From: Pseudomonas sp. M47T1
GTDB taxonomy: Bacteria; Pseudomonadota; Gammaproteobacteria; Pseudomonadales; Pseudomonadaceae
Reading direction: 5' to 3'
Assembly: GCF_000263855.1 (NCBI RefSeq)
Contig: NZ_AJWX01000009.1
Span: 62,001-126,000 of the forward strand
Length of the DNA stretch: 64,000 nt
The translations under genes and the position numbers were made by a program. The notes beneath the pieces are model-generated. The model saw only the letters and a list, made by a program, of their open reading frames with translations. It was not told where the DNA came from and did no database searches. This document shows positions 36,477 through 45,697 of this stretch, one piece after another; position 1 is the first letter of the stretch, and each line of letters opens with the position of its first letter.

Positions 36477-36647
36477 TCAACGTCCTTGCATGAAACCGGG
36501 GCCGCCACCGTGGCCGCCTCCGAAGCCGCCACCGCCGCCGCCACCACCGCCGTGGCCGCCGCCACCGCCCGGTGGCATGAACATCCAGCAACCGCTCAGC
36601 GATACGGTCATGAGAAGGGGAATCAGCAGTGTGATTCGACGCAACAT
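36477..36647 (-). CDS. Small glycine-rich lipoprotein
   Basis: This exported lipoprotein has 56 residues. The signal MLRRITLLIPLLMTVSLSGC has a clear lipobox (LSGC). The mature part is almost only Gly with a few His, Phe and Met (MPPGGGGGHGGGGG..., ending GPGFMQGR). The start at 36647 has a GAGG site, and a good terminator follows. The function is unknown. Short Gly/His-rich lipoproteins of this kind are common in Pseudomonas and could bind metal or act as flexible surface linkers; that is a guess. Confidence 0.75.
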   Translation of the reverse strand: MLRRITLLIPLLMTVSLSGCWMFMPPGGGGGHGGGGGGGGGFGGGHGGGPGFMQGR

Positions 36648-36799
36648 GGGTAAATCCTCATAGAGTGAAGCACCCGTCCACAAAGCAGGATGGGCACTGT
36701 ACTATGAGACCCTGAAAACCCCGGTGCATCCCCGCAATCGAGTATGCACCTGGTGTGTCCACGGACACCGAACCGATACAAATGAACCAGGAAACCGCA

Positions 36800-36988
36800 A
36801 TGACTCAGAAGCAACGCCTGATCTACTCCGTCATCATCTCCCTTGTCGTGCTGGCCATCATGCTGGGCTTGTCGTGGATGCAAAAGGACGGCCTGATCAG
36901 CGAAAAGCTGTTCCAGTACATCGCCATTGGCGTGGCCGTGGTAGTGGTCGTGCTCAACGGCGTGATGCGCCGCAAGGTCAAGCCCTGA
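36800..36988 (+). CDS. Small membrane protein, unknown function
   Basis: This 62-residue protein has two predicted transmembrane helices (IYSVIISLVVLAIMLGLSWM and FQYIAIGVAVVVVVLNGVM) and a basic C-terminus (RRKVKP). I chose the ATG at 36800 because AGGAAA lies at the right distance. ATGs at 36782 and 36755 are also in frame. I recognise no family. A hairpin GTTGTCGCC/GGCGACAAC at 37003-37023 follows and may end both this gene and the converging Fur-like gene. Confidence 0.65.
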   Translation: MTQKQRLIYSVIISLVVLAIMLGLSWMQKDGLISEKLFQYIAIGVAVVVVVLNGVMRRKVKP

Positions 36989-37042
36989 CCCGCCTGCCTC
37001 AAGTTGTCGCCCAGGGCGACAACCTGGTGGCACGTAGGGGTA

Positions 37043-37411
37043 TCAGGAAAGGGGGAAGGGGCGCAGCAGGCCCAGCGCGTGCTGGCTGAGGCCGTAGGTC
37101 TTGTCGGCACGCATGTCGATCACGCCCTCACTGCACAAGCGCTTGAGCACCTCGCGTACACTCAGGAACGACAGGGGAATGTCCAGCTCCTGCAAGTGGG
37201 TGTGCACGGCGCGCACGCCGATGGTTTGCCCTGCGCGTTCGGCGCCCAGCAAGGCGTCGATGACCTTCAGGCGGATCAGGCTCGTGCGCAGCCCGTAGTC
37301 CTTGAGCAAAACCTTGATCTGGCTGTTGCTGCAGCGGTCCGCAGCGGGCGCTGCGCTGGGCAGGTGGTGGGTTGCAGCAAGGGCGGGGGAAGGCATTGGC
37401 GAGTTGTGCAT
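37043..37411 (-). CDS. Fur-superfamily winged-helix protein without metal-binding domain
   Basis: This 122-residue protein has a central part resembling the DNA-binding domain of Fur/Zur (LLKDYGLRTSLIRLKVIDALL, AVHTHLQELDIPLSFLSVREVLKRLCSEGVI). The C-terminal dimerisation and metal-binding half, with its His and Cys ligands, is absent: after the winged helix only about 20 residues remain. Such short Fur-like proteins occur in Pseudomonas with unclear function. The start has an AGGAG site eight bases upstream. It should not sense metal in the usual way. Confidence 0.6.
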   Translation of the reverse strand: MHNSPMPSPALAATHHLPSAAPAADRCSNSQIKVLLKDYGLRTSLIRLKVIDALLGAERAGQTIGVRAVHTHLQELDIPLSFLSVREVLKRLCSEGVIDMRADKTYGLSQHALGLLRPFPLS

Positions 37412-37547
37412 GCAAAGACTCCTGTTCCAGAGCAGGTCCGGTTTATTGTCGCTCCTACGTATAGGACGAGTGGACTGCTTGAATCATGAACCCTGGACTG
37501 TTGAAAATGTGTGATTTTCACGTGTACAGAATGATAAAACTTCGCGG

Positions 37548-38525
37548 CTACGGCTGCGACGGGATGCTGTTGAGCACTGTGTCGCCGTCATTGTTCTGGG
37601 TCAGGTAGATGGGCAGCACCTTGGGTAGGCTGTTGGCCAGCGTCTTGAGTCGCGCGGTGTCATACACGCCACCGATGCGGATCCGCGCGCTGTGGTCATC
37701 GCCCAGCACCAGCGGTTTTTCCAGGTAGCGATTGATCAACGGCAAGGCATCGACCAGCGGCAGGTTATCCAGGATCAGCTTGCCGTCGCGCCACGCAAGG
37801 CTGGTATCGCCGGCGTATGTCTGGAGCAGTTGCGGTTCGTAATCACCGGCCTTGTAGCGCGCCTGCATGCCCGGGCTCAGGCGGAAGCCGCCATCCGGGT
37901 CGGCATTGATGCTGCTGACCAGCACCGAGCCTTCGACCAGGGTGACGCGCACCTGGTCCTGGTATTTCCACACGTTGAAGCGTGTGCCGGTCACCTTGAC
38001 GCGGCCCTCGGCCGCCTTGACCACGAAGGGATGCAGGGCGTCGTGGGTCACCTCGAAGAACGCTTCGCCGCGGGTCAGGCGTACCTGGCGGCGGTCCTTG
38101 AAATGGGTGTAGGTCAGCTCGCTGTCCAGGTTCAACTCGACCTTGCTGCCGTCACCCAGCACCACCTGGCGCAGGCTGCCATGGCTGCTTTCGTGCTGGT
38201 AGGTATCGGGTAGCCACCCGACGTTCCAGCCGGTAAAGGCGGCCAGCGGCAACGCAACCAGGCTGATGGCCGCCGCCACCGCCCAGCGTCGCAGCGCCTG
38301 GGGACGACGCTTTAAGGGCAGTGCCGGCGTGGCGCGCGGCAGTTGATCGGACAGGGCCCAGATATCCTGCATGGCGGCGAACTCTTCGCCATGCCGGGTA
38401 TCGGTGGCCAGCCAGTGCTCGAACTCCAGGCGTTCCTGGGCCGTGCAATCGTCGGCGTTCAGGCGCATGCACCACTGGGCGGCGGCCTCGGCGATGGCAT
38501 CGGAGTGAGCAGGATTGGCGGGCAT
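37548..38525 (-). CDS. FecR-type anti-sigma/sigma regulator, orphan
   Basis: This membrane regulator has 325 residues. The N-terminal DUF4880 sigma-binding domain (AAQWCMRLNADDCTAQERLEFEHWL) is followed by one transmembrane helix at about 85-108. The FecR periplasmic domain (SLRQVVLGDGSKVELNLDSE, VRLTRGEAFFEVTHD, FNVWKY) and a C-terminal secretin-like STN part follow. FecR proteins relay signals from a TonB receptor to an ECF sigma factor. No sigma or receptor gene is adjacent; upstream is the large toxin gene. It has its own likely promoter (ATTCTAA complement at 38556-38562). The partner must be elsewhere or has been lost. Confidence 0.85.
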   Translation of the reverse strand: MPANPAHSDAIAEAAAQWCMRLNADDCTAQERLEFEHWLATDTRHGEEFAAMQDIWALSDQLPRATPALPLKRRPQALRRWAVAAAISLVALPLAAFTGWNVGWLPDTYQHESSHGSLRQVVLGDGSKVELNLDSELTYTHFKDRRQVRLTRGEAFFEVTHDALHPFVVKAAEGRVKVTGTRFNVWKYQDQVRVTLVEGSVLVSSINADPDGGFRLSPGMQARYKAGDYEPQLLQTYAGDTSLAWRDGKLILDNLPLVDALPLINRYLEKPLVLGDDHSARIRIGGVYDTARLKTLANSLPKVLPIYLTQNNDGDTVLNSIPSQP

Positions 38526-38648
38526 TTCGATGATGGGCTCCAGCGAATTTGCGCCATTCTAACCTTTGACCCTGAAATGCTGAAACCCGTCAATCGTGGC
38601 AATTGTGTATCGCAGCCGAACAAATACTCCCTCGGGCGTCCCCAGGCA

Positions 38649-41600
38649 TCATTCGCCCTCGTACGGAAAACGTTCGGCCCCCAGTCGCGTGGCCAAAAAG
38701 GCAATGGAGTCCGCGTTCATCAAAATGATGCTGGCGCGAACCTCGTCGTCGCTGTGAAAACGTTCGCGCACGTCGGCCAGCGTCTGGGCGCCGCCAATTT
38801 GCAGCAGGCCGTCATAGCCCATGTCGGTCTTGCTGGACGGGTCGCGCAGTTTGCCGGTGTCGGGGTCGGCAACCTTGAATAATTTTCTGCGCGGCGCCTT
38901 CTTCCTGAACGCCAGGCGCTGCTCAAACAGTTGGCTGCGCAGCACCTGCTGCGCGAAGGTTGAGTTGCCCAACGCTTTCATCAGCGGTGCTTCGGCACCT
39001 ACGTAAGCAAAGTCATCGGCCATGCAGGCCAGGTGCGCCACTTCATGAATCAGCACGGCTGCCTGAAAGTGCAGGGTCACCGGAAAGGTCGAGCCGCTGG
39101 CCAGGTTGGCCTTGAAATCAGGTGGAGCATCAAAGAATCGCTCGCTCAGGAAGATCTGCTGCTTCATGTCGCCACGAATGCTGAACGCCGTGACACGCGA
39201 GCGCCCGGGCTTGTTCTCACCCGTCACGTACCGCTCCGAGTGGCCGGGGCTCATGGCCGGGTCCAGCAGGAAGGTCAGGACCTGCTCCAGCCGTTCCATC
39301 ACCTGCTGGCGCAGAGGCTCTGGCGGCGTGGGCACGTCGAAGGTGGTGTTCAACAGTTTGTCGACGTAAGGCGGGCGTCTGCCCGTGGTGGCTTCGCCCT
39401 TGAGGTTCAGGCGGGCCACACGCAGGTAATTCACCGCACGGCGGTGGGCCGCCTCGATGCGCTGGGCCTTTTCCAGGTCCTTGAGGTAGATGTCGCTCAT
39501 GCCCCTGGCGTTTACCGTGAATACCCGGTTGACGAACTGGTTGACCTCGCCGTCAGTGAACGGCCCTGCCAGCTTGCCGATGCGCACCGGCATACCGCCG
39601 AACAGGCCCAGCCGGACACCGGGCTTCCACTGGTTGTCGGTGGCATCCCAGGCAATGGGCGGACCAAATTCCTGGCCGTTGTACACATGCCAGGTATCGT
39701 CCACCTTTTTCACCCGGTACGCGCGCCCCTGGATGATCGCGTAATAGCGGTCACCGTGGTGGAACACGTGCTGCGTGGTGTCGCGCTCCAGTCGGCTCAA
39801 GGTGAGATCGCGCACCTCGAACGGCGTCAGCCGATTGCTCGGTGCGCTGCGGTCCTCGGCAGCGAGGGGCAGGGGGCGCTCCTCCGGCTCGTCGTCTGAC
39901 CTGAGCGGTGCCTGCTCCCCTGGCTCGCTACCTTGGCGGGCGCTGGCAAGCAGGCTCAGCGCAGCGGCGAATTGCGCCACGGCCTGGCCCCATTGATGCT
40001 GCGCGGCCGAGGCGTAGGAGGCCACGAACCAATTTCTACTCTCCCAGGCATTGATCAGCAGGGCAGCCGTGTGGGGCACCGCCATCAATACCTGATCCAC
40101 TAGCTGTGTGCGCAGGTAGCGGTGAGCGGTCAGGCCCGCCTCCGCCGTGGTCACCGTGGCCGCGTGGATAACCAGATGAAGCATCTCGAGGTTGTCGCGA
40201 AACAGGTGTTGCAGTGCATTGCTGTTGATGGGGGTGGTGTCCAGCGTGACAGGGTCGGCCACGGGCGCAATCGCCAGGCCGTCGGAGCCAAGCCATGGTT
40301 TGTACAGGTTCGGGTGTTGGAAGCCGCCGTTCGCATACACCCGGCGAGCGGCGGGGGCCAGGCGCTCGAGCACGGTGCCTTGCAGTACAGGGCTGGCGAG
40401 GATATCGGACAGCAGCGCGTCGCGGTTCGGGTACTCGCATAGGTCCTGTTGCGCGGTATTGACGATGTAGAGCACCACCGGCCCCTTGTCTGCATCGCGA
40501 GGCGCAATCACGTGCATGCCAGTGACCTTGTCGGCAGGAACCCCCGGCTCACGTCGCAGGCGCAGGGGGAACAGTACCAGGGGCTCGCCATCGGCAGAGG
40601 CCCGTGCAGCCGGGTCGGGCATCGACAGCATACGCTGCACGTACTCCTGCGCCGTGGCCGACAGCTTTTTTTGCAGCCTTAGCGCATAGGCAGTTTGCTG
40701 CAGCGCCGCTTGCAGCACCTGGCAAAACAGTGTCTGGCGCGCCGGATAGTCGGGGTCGCCGGTGGCCAGTTTTTCGGCCAGCAGGGTGCGGTATTGCCGG
40801 GCGATATCCAGCTTGGCAAACAGCGTGCGTACATAGGGTACCGTCAGCTTTTCCGGGACCGTGGCCGAGGCATCGGCCATGTGCAGGCTGACGACTTCGC
40901 CAGTATGGTGGGCGAACTGGTCAGGGGCGCTTTGGGTGAGTGTTCCATTGTTGACCACTGTGGCCGCAGCGGTCATGACGATGGGCATACCCGGCGAGGC
41001 TGGGGCACTGATCAAATGGGTGAACTGCACCATCACGTTATCAGGGTTGGGCGCCGCCTGGCCAAGGTCTTTCTTGAGTGCGGCGCTGAGTAGCCGGTGG
41101 CTGAATTCGGGCAGGGTCTCGATGCCGAACAGGTAGTCGTGGTCATCGCCTGCGACCCTGCCGCATCGCTCCATCAGGTCGGCGTAGGTGTGCAGCTCGC
41201 GAACTGTGGCACCGCTTATCCACGCGGGCAGGACGCCTTCCAGAAATTGGCTTTCAAGCATCACCTGCAGGCGCGTAAACACTGGAAACAGTGCGTCGCC
41301 CTGCTGTTGCCAGTCGACGTAACGGTGCCAGAGCTGGCCGCTGGCCGCCGTGTCGGTGGCCATCCGGGCGGCGATTTCGCTGGACAGGACGCGTTGCGTG
41401 AACGCTTCGTTCTGCAGGTGTAGCCACACCGGGAGGGTGATCAATTGTGTGCTGAGTGTGATGGGGGCGGCGGCGGTGTCGCGCAGCGCTGCATAGAGTG
41501 CGTCCTTTTGACGGGGGTGCAGCAATGAAGGCCACAGCGCCGATTCGGACGGCGCGCGCAGCCGTATGCTGACCCACTCCTTCAGGGCTGCCAGGCAATC

Positions 41601-43703
41601 GAAGCTGCGCAGCTCGCCAATGGCTGACCACAGCAGCACGGGCCCGGACGCGGCCCCCGTTTCATGCACCACCAAGCAGTTGCTCAGGGCCGCATGGGGT
41701 TCGCTGCCTGGGAACGTGACGGTCAAGGTATGGGCCACTGCCACCTTGCCCTTGAGCGCTACACGTTGCAGGTGCAGCGGGTAGTCCAGCAGCTGTTGCA
41801 GCAGGTCCAGGAGGTGGCTGGCTGGCCCGGGTTGCCGACGTTGTGCGGCCAACTCCAGGCGCAGCAGGCGTTGGCGGATGTCGGCGAACGTTTCCTGGGG
41901 CCACTGCCACAGTCCTTGCACAGGGCGGCCGTTGCTGCGCCTGGCAGCGGCCTTGAAATACGTTGGCCATCGGGCCGAGGCCAGGCTCAGCAGCGCGTTG
42001 GCCAGAGCCTGCGGCAGGGCTTGGAGCGGTTCGCCATAAGCATCCACCGGTGCGGGCCGCGGGAGCGTGCGGGGGCGGCCAAGCGATTCGAGCACGGCAT
42101 CGCCCAGGTTGAGCTGCATGGCCACCTTGCCCTGCGTGGCGGCCTGGCTGAAAAAAACGTTCTCGCACGTCAGCTGTCCATTGACCACCGCCAGGTAGGG
42201 GTTGATCAACTCACCCAGCCAGTCACCGACCCCAGGCTCGCTGTCATGCAACGCACGGAAGCGATTTACCTGGCGGTGCAGATGCTTCAGTGCCTCGGCC
42301 CGTGGGTCCAGATTGCCGGCAACCGCTTCCAGGGCGGTCTGGCCCCGCAGCGGTCGAACCCGCCAGCGGTTGGCCGGGTCAAGGCTGAGCTGGCGTGGGT
42401 CGATCATGCGTCGCAAGTCCAGGGCCTGGTCAACACTGACCATAATGCGCGCGATATCGTGCGGCTGGGCCTTCTTCAGGGCGGTGGCCAGGTTGCGGCG
42501 CTGCCACTGGGCGATGTCATCGACACAGTCGAGCCAGGTTGCCTTGCTGCTGCGGGTGATGGCGGCTACCGGTGTGTGTTGAGCATTCAAGGTGGTCAGC
42601 GCTTCAGTGCTGAGCCCCGAAGGGCCGGGGCCCGAGAGGTTGATGTAAGCGTCGATGGACTCGTTGGCGCCCACGCGCTGCAAACCGCGCAGCGCGTTAT
42701 AGATAAACATGTGGGTGTGCGGCTCAAGCGTGATCAACAGTGTGCCGGCCACCTTGAACTGGACGGGGTTGTCGACGGTTTCCGCCAGGCTCAGCAGTTT
42801 GATCCGGCCTTCGTCGGCGGCCGTGGCCAGCAATGCCCAGTCATCGGGTTCCAGCGAAGCGTTTTCGTGCGCCTGCAGCAGTGCCTGGTAGAACGCAGCG
42901 GCGAATGCCTGGGCCAAGGCGTTGCGCTGCTTTTTCCAGGCCAGCGTCAAGGCCTCGATGAAGTCGCTGGGCACTGCCGATGCTGCCTGGTCAATCAAGG
43001 CCTCCAGACGCACCCGGTCAGGTGGCAACATGACCGCCCCAAGTGGGTCCAGCCACTGCAAGGTGCAGTGGGCGGGCAGTGGTTGCCTGGCGTATACCTG
43101 CCGTACGCGTTGCGCCAGGTTCAGCAGGTACTGGGTGGTTGCGCTGGCCGTGTCCACTACCTGCGCCCAGTATTGCTGCGGTTGCCTGGGGCCATCGGCA
43201 AACGTCGCTGGCAGCCGGCGGCTCAGGTGGGCTTGCAACTGGCTGTCCAGTGACGGCAGTTCGCCCAGCCATGTGGCGGTGGCACTGAGCTGGTGCGCGC
43301 GTTCTTCCACGTACCCCATCATCAGGGCATGAAATACCTCGCCCTCCAGAGCCTTGAGCTCGAAGTCGGCCATGGGCGCGCCCTGTAACGTGCGCAAATG
43401 TGCGTGCAGCAGCTCGCGGTTGTTGAAGGCCTTCAGCCCCTGCAGCGGGGTCCACAGGTAGACAGCCTCGTGCTGGGGGGCGGTAAGGCTCAGTAGCAGG
43501 GCACAGGCCAGGGTAGCGTCGCGTTCGGCGCCATCAATGAGTGGGGTGTCGGCGCGCAGGTGGTCCGTCAGGACGTGCCCAAACGTGAGCAATTGCAGTT
43601 CGGCAGCACTGATGCGCTCGCCCTCGAAGGCTGACTGAAGGTCGGTCAGGTAACGTGCGCGCAACGCTTCGTCGTGGAAAAAGGGCAGGGTGACAGCAGG
43701 CAT
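38649..43703 (-). CDS. Giant toxin-like protein with C-terminal HExxH (aspzincin-like) metallopeptidase domain
   Basis: This 1684-residue protein has no signal peptide. The first 1300 residues resemble the helical body of the large dermonecrotic-toxin/DUF6543-type Pseudomonas proteins. A linker rich in Glu, Pro and Asp (about 1300-1340) leads to a C-terminal domain with LIHEVAHL (His1553, Glu1554, His1557) and MADDFAYVG. In M35 aspzincins a Tyr/Asp motif after HExxH gives the third zinc ligand, here probably Asp1563 or Asp1564. NADSIAFLATRLG close to the end also resembles the NADSYEYFA end of that family. The start at 43703 is chosen because GGAGG precedes it; an ATG at 43748 has no such site. 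It is a likely protease effector or toxin, an inference from motifs. Confidence 0.72.
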   Translation of the reverse strand: MPAVTLPFFHDEALRARYLTDLQSAFEGERISAAELQLLTFGHVLTDHLRADTPLIDGAERDATLACALLLSLTAPQHEAVYLWTPLQGLKAFNNRELLHAHLRTLQGAPMADFELKALEGEVFHALMMGYVEERAHQLSATATWLGELPSLDSQLQAHLSRRLPATFADGPRQPQQYWAQVVDTASATTQYLLNLAQRVRQVYARQPLPAHCTLQWLDPLGAVMLPPDRVRLEALIDQAASAVPSDFIEALTLAWKKQRNALAQAFAAAFYQALLQAHENASLEPDDWALLATAADEGRIKLLSLAETVDNPVQFKVAGTLLITLEPHTHMFIYNALRGLQRVGANESIDAYINLSGPGPSGLSTEALTTLNAQHTPVAAITRSSKATWLDCVDDIAQWQRRNLATALKKAQPHDIARIMVSVDQALDLRRMIDPRQLSLDPANRWRVRPLRGQTALEAVAGNLDPRAEALKHLHRQVNRFRALHDSEPGVGDWLGELINPYLAVVNGQLTCENVFFSQAATQGKVAMQLNLGDAVLESLGRPRTLPRPAPVDAYGEPLQALPQALANALLSLASARWPTYFKAAARRSNGRPVQGLWQWPQETFADIRQRLLRLELAAQRRQPGPASHLLDLLQQLLDYPLHLQRVALKGKVAVAHTLTVTFPGSEPHAALSNCLVVHETGAASGPVLLWSAIGELRSFDCLAALKEWVSIRLRAPSESALWPSLLHPRQKDALYAALRDTAAAPITLSTQLITLPVWLHLQNEAFTQRVLSSEIAARMATDTAASGQLWHRYVDWQQQGDALFPVFTRLQVMLESQFLEGVLPAWISGATVRELHTYADLMERCGRVAGDDHDYLFGIETLPEFSHRLLSAALKKDLGQAAPNPDNVMVQFTHLISAPASPGMPIVMTAAATVVNNGTLTQSAPDQFAHHTGEVVSLHMADASATVPEKLTVPYVRTLFAKLDIARQYRTLLAEKLATGDPDYPARQTLFCQVLQAALQQTAYALRLQKKLSATAQEYVQRMLSMPDPAARASADGEPLVLFPLRLRREPGVPADKVTGMHVIAPRDADKGPVVLYIVNTAQQDLCEYPNRDALLSDILASPVLQGTVLERLAPAARRVYANGGFQHPNLYKPWLGSDGLAIAPVADPVTLDTTPINSNALQHLFRDNLEMLHLVIHAATVTTAEAGLTAHRYLRTQLVDQVLMAVPHTAALLINAWESRNWFVASYASAAQHQWGQAVAQFAAALSLLASARQGSEPGEQAPLRSDDEPEERPLPLAAEDRSAPSNRLTPFEVRDLTLSRLERDTTQHVFHHGDRYYAIIQGRAYRVKKVDDTWHVYNGQEFGPPIAWDATDNQWKPGVRLGLFGGMPVRIGKLAGPFTDGEVNQFVNRVFTVNARGMSDIYLKDLEKAQRIEAAHRRAVNYLRVARLNLKGEATTGRRPPYVDKLLNTTFDVPTPPEPLRQQVMERLEQVLTFLLDPAMSPGHSERYVTGENKPGRSRVTAFSIRGDMKQQIFLSERFFDAPPDFKANLASGSTFPVTLHFQAAVLIHEVAHLACMADDFAYVGAEAPLMKALGNSTFAQQVLRSQLFEQRLAFRKKAPRRKLFKVADPDTGKLRDPSSKTDMGYDGLLQIGGAQTLADVRERFHSDDEVRASIILMNADSIAFLATRLGAERFPYEGE

Positions 43704-43855
43704 GGTGGCCTCCGGTTTTTCTAAGGAAGCGAACGGTAGCGGGCTCATGCCTGGGCGCGGCGGTACATATTCACGCCCGCCATGGGCGGCGGCGTGCGCT
43801 TGACAGTCGTTGCGGGGGGGTGCGATTAATCGCGTACCCGCTCAGGAGTTTTTCG

Positions 43856-44872
43856 ATGTCCGATGCCATCAGCCAGACCCTGCCATTTGCCGAACTGGTG
43901 CAGTTGCTGCAGCAGATTTTCCAGCGCCACGGCGCCTCGCCCGGGGTCGCCCAGGTGCTGGCGCACAACTGCGCTACCGCGCAGCGCGACGGCGCCCACA
44001 GCCATGGCGTGTTTCGCGTGCCTGGCTACATTTCGTCCATGGCCAGCGGCTGGGTGGATGGCACGGCGGTGCCGGTGGTGGAAGATGTGGCGTCCGGCTT
44101 TGTGCGGGTTGACGCTGGCAATGGCTTTGCCCAGCCGGCATTGGCCGCCGCGCGGCCGTTGTTGGTGAGCAAGGCTCGCGAGGCGGGGATTGCGGTGCTG
44201 GCCATCCGCAATTCGCATCATTTCGCCGCTTTGTGGCCCGATGTCGAGCCTTTCGCCCGCGAGGGGCTGGTGGCCTTGAGCGTGGTCAACAGCATGACTT
44301 GCGTGGTGCCCCAGGGTGGCCAGAAACCGCTGTTTGGCACCAACCCCATCGCGTTCTCGGCGCCGTGCGAAGGGCATGACCCGATTGTGTTCGACATGGC
44401 CACCAGCGCCTTGGCTCATGGTGATGTGCAGATTGCGGCGCGCCAGGGCGAAACCGTGCCTGAGGGCTCAGGTGTTGACCGCCATGGTCAGCCCACCACC
44501 GACCCCAAGGCGATCCTCGACGGCGGTGCGCTATTGCCGTTTGGCGGTCACAAGGGCTCGGCTCTGTCGATGATGGTGGAGCTGCTGGCGGCGGCCTTGA
44601 CCGGGGGCAATTTCTCGTTCGGTTTCAACTGGAGCGGCCACCCGGGTGCTCAGACGCCCTGGACCGGGCAGTTAATCATCGTGATCGATCCCGCCAAGGC
44701 TGCCGGCAATGACTTTGCCGCGCGCAGTCGTGAGTTGGTGGAACGCATGCAGCAGGTGGGCGTGACGCGCATGGCCGGCGATCGGCGTTACCGTACGCGG
44801 GCCAAGGCTGAGGTGGAAGGCGTGCAGGTGGGCCGCGAAGAACTCAGCCGCTTGCGCGCACTGGCGGGGTGA
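43856..44872 (+). CDS. dpkA: Delta1-piperideine-2-carboxylate/pyrroline-2-carboxylate reductase
   Basis: This NADPH-dependent malate/lactate-dehydrogenase-family reductase has 338 residues. Characteristic stretches are DGAHSHGVFRVPGYISSMA, AIRNSHHFAALWPDVEPFA, LFGTNPIAFSAPC and GALLPFGGHKGSALSMMVEL. The sequence agrees closely with DpkA of P. putida as I remember it. It reduces cyclic imines to L-pipecolate or L-proline in D-lysine and D-proline breakdown. The start at 43856 follows AGGAG. It is divergent from the metallopeptidase toxin gene and no other lysine genes adjoin it. Confidence 0.9.
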   Translation: MSDAISQTLPFAELVQLLQQIFQRHGASPGVAQVLAHNCATAQRDGAHSHGVFRVPGYISSMASGWVDGTAVPVVEDVASGFVRVDAGNGFAQPALAAARPLLVSKAREAGIAVLAIRNSHHFAALWPDVEPFAREGLVALSVVNSMTCVVPQGGQKPLFGTNPIAFSAPCEGHDPIVFDMATSALAHGDVQIAARQGETVPEGSGVDRHGQPTTDPKAILDGGALLPFGGHKGSALSMMVELLAAALTGGNFSFGFNWSGHPGAQTPWTGQLIIVIDPAKAAGNDFAARSRELVERMQQVGVTRMAGDRRYRTRAKAEVEGVQVGREELSRLRALAG

Positions 44873-44894
44873 GCGCCGTGACCCTGTAACCGCG

Positions 44895-44990
44895 CCGCAA
44901 GACGCAGCCTGCCGCAGTTAAAGGGGCGATGGCCGCAGGCGCTGCCGTCAGGCTGCGAAGGCCCGCACAGCGGGCCTGCGAGCTCCGGGT
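44895..44990. repeat. REP-type palindromes
   Basis: The gap after dpkA holds GCGCTGCCGTCAGGCTGCGAAGG (near 44939) and the stem CCCGC/GCGGG that follows. It is related to the REP element at 4632-4720, with further half-repeats before it. It separates converging genes. Confidence 0.6.
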
Positions 44991-44993
44991 GAA

Positions 44994-45311
44994 TCAGTTA
45001 CGGCGGCCAAGCAGCAGGCCGACCACCAGGCCGAAGCCGGCCGAGATGGCCACGGTTTGCCATGGGTGGCCACCGATGTAGTCCTGGGTGGCTTCCACCA
45101 CTGGTTGAGCGCGGTCGCGAACGCCGCTCACCGACTCCCGGGCTTGCTTGAGTTTCAGGCTAACCTGTTCGCGCCAGGTTTCGGCTTCTTCACCCACCAG
45201 GTCAGCGCCATTCTTGAGCAGGGCTTCGGATTCCTCGATAAGCGACTGCAGTTCACTGAAGGCCTGGTCCTTGATCTGGTCGGCGGCTTGCGAGGCAGTT
45301 TTACGGGCCAT
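44994..45311 (-). CDS. DUF883 (ElaB/YqjD-like) membrane-anchored protein
   Basis: This 105-residue protein has a charged helical N-terminal part (AADQIKDQAFSELQSLIEES) and a single C-terminal transmembrane anchor (GHPWQTVAISAGFGLVVGLL) ending in arginines. YqjD and ElaB in E. coli are stationary-phase inner-membrane proteins that bind ribosomes. Whether this one does so cannot be read. Confidence 0.85.
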   Translation of the reverse strand: MARKTASQAADQIKDQAFSELQSLIEESEALLKNGADLVGEEAETWREQVSLKLKQARESVSGVRDRAQPVVEATQDYIGGHPWQTVAISAGFGLVVGLLLGRRN

Positions 45312-45442
45312 ATGCGGTGCTCCTGGTAATTGATGGCAGTGAACAATGGATTGCAGGCGCTGGCGAAAGTTGCAGCGGTGTTCAGGTGACCCGACTCAAC
45401 CGTGTAAGATAGGCCCCAATTTTCACGCTGCAGGATGTTCCG

Positions 45443-45697
45443 ATGAGCTTCAATCTCGCCAACAAGACCCTCGCCGAACGGGCCATGATCGAGGACGAAA
45501 AGTCCCGTCTGTTCGACCTGTGGCAGGCCAACCTGGGCAAGGCCAAGGCCGATGCGGCGCGCCTGATCGGCGAAAAATCCAAGCGCAAGGGCCGCTGGGC
45601 CGAATGGGTGCGCGCCGAGCTGGACGGCATGTCGCCGCCCGAGTACGCCAACATGGTGCGCGCCGAGGTTAACCGGTTGATGGCGGCCAACAAGTAA
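45443..45697 (+). CDS. Small conserved hypothetical protein
   Basis: This soluble protein has 84 residues and is highly charged and helical (LAERAMIEDEKSRLFDLWQA, KSKRKGRWAEWVRAEL, YANMVRAEVNRLMAANK). There is no known motif or signal. The start at 45443 has a reasonable purine-rich site. Codon use resembles the neighbours. I do not recognise a function. Confidence 0.7.
   Translation: MSFNLANKTLAERAMIEDEKSRLFDLWQANLGKAKADAARLIGEKSKRKGRWAEWVRAELDGMSPPEYANMVRAEVNRLMAANK

Noticed and set aside
36477..36600. Glycine codon run as a simple sequence repeat or CRISPR-like array
   Set aside because: It is the coding repeat of the small lipoprotein, with no spacer structure. No CRISPR array was seen anywhere in the window.
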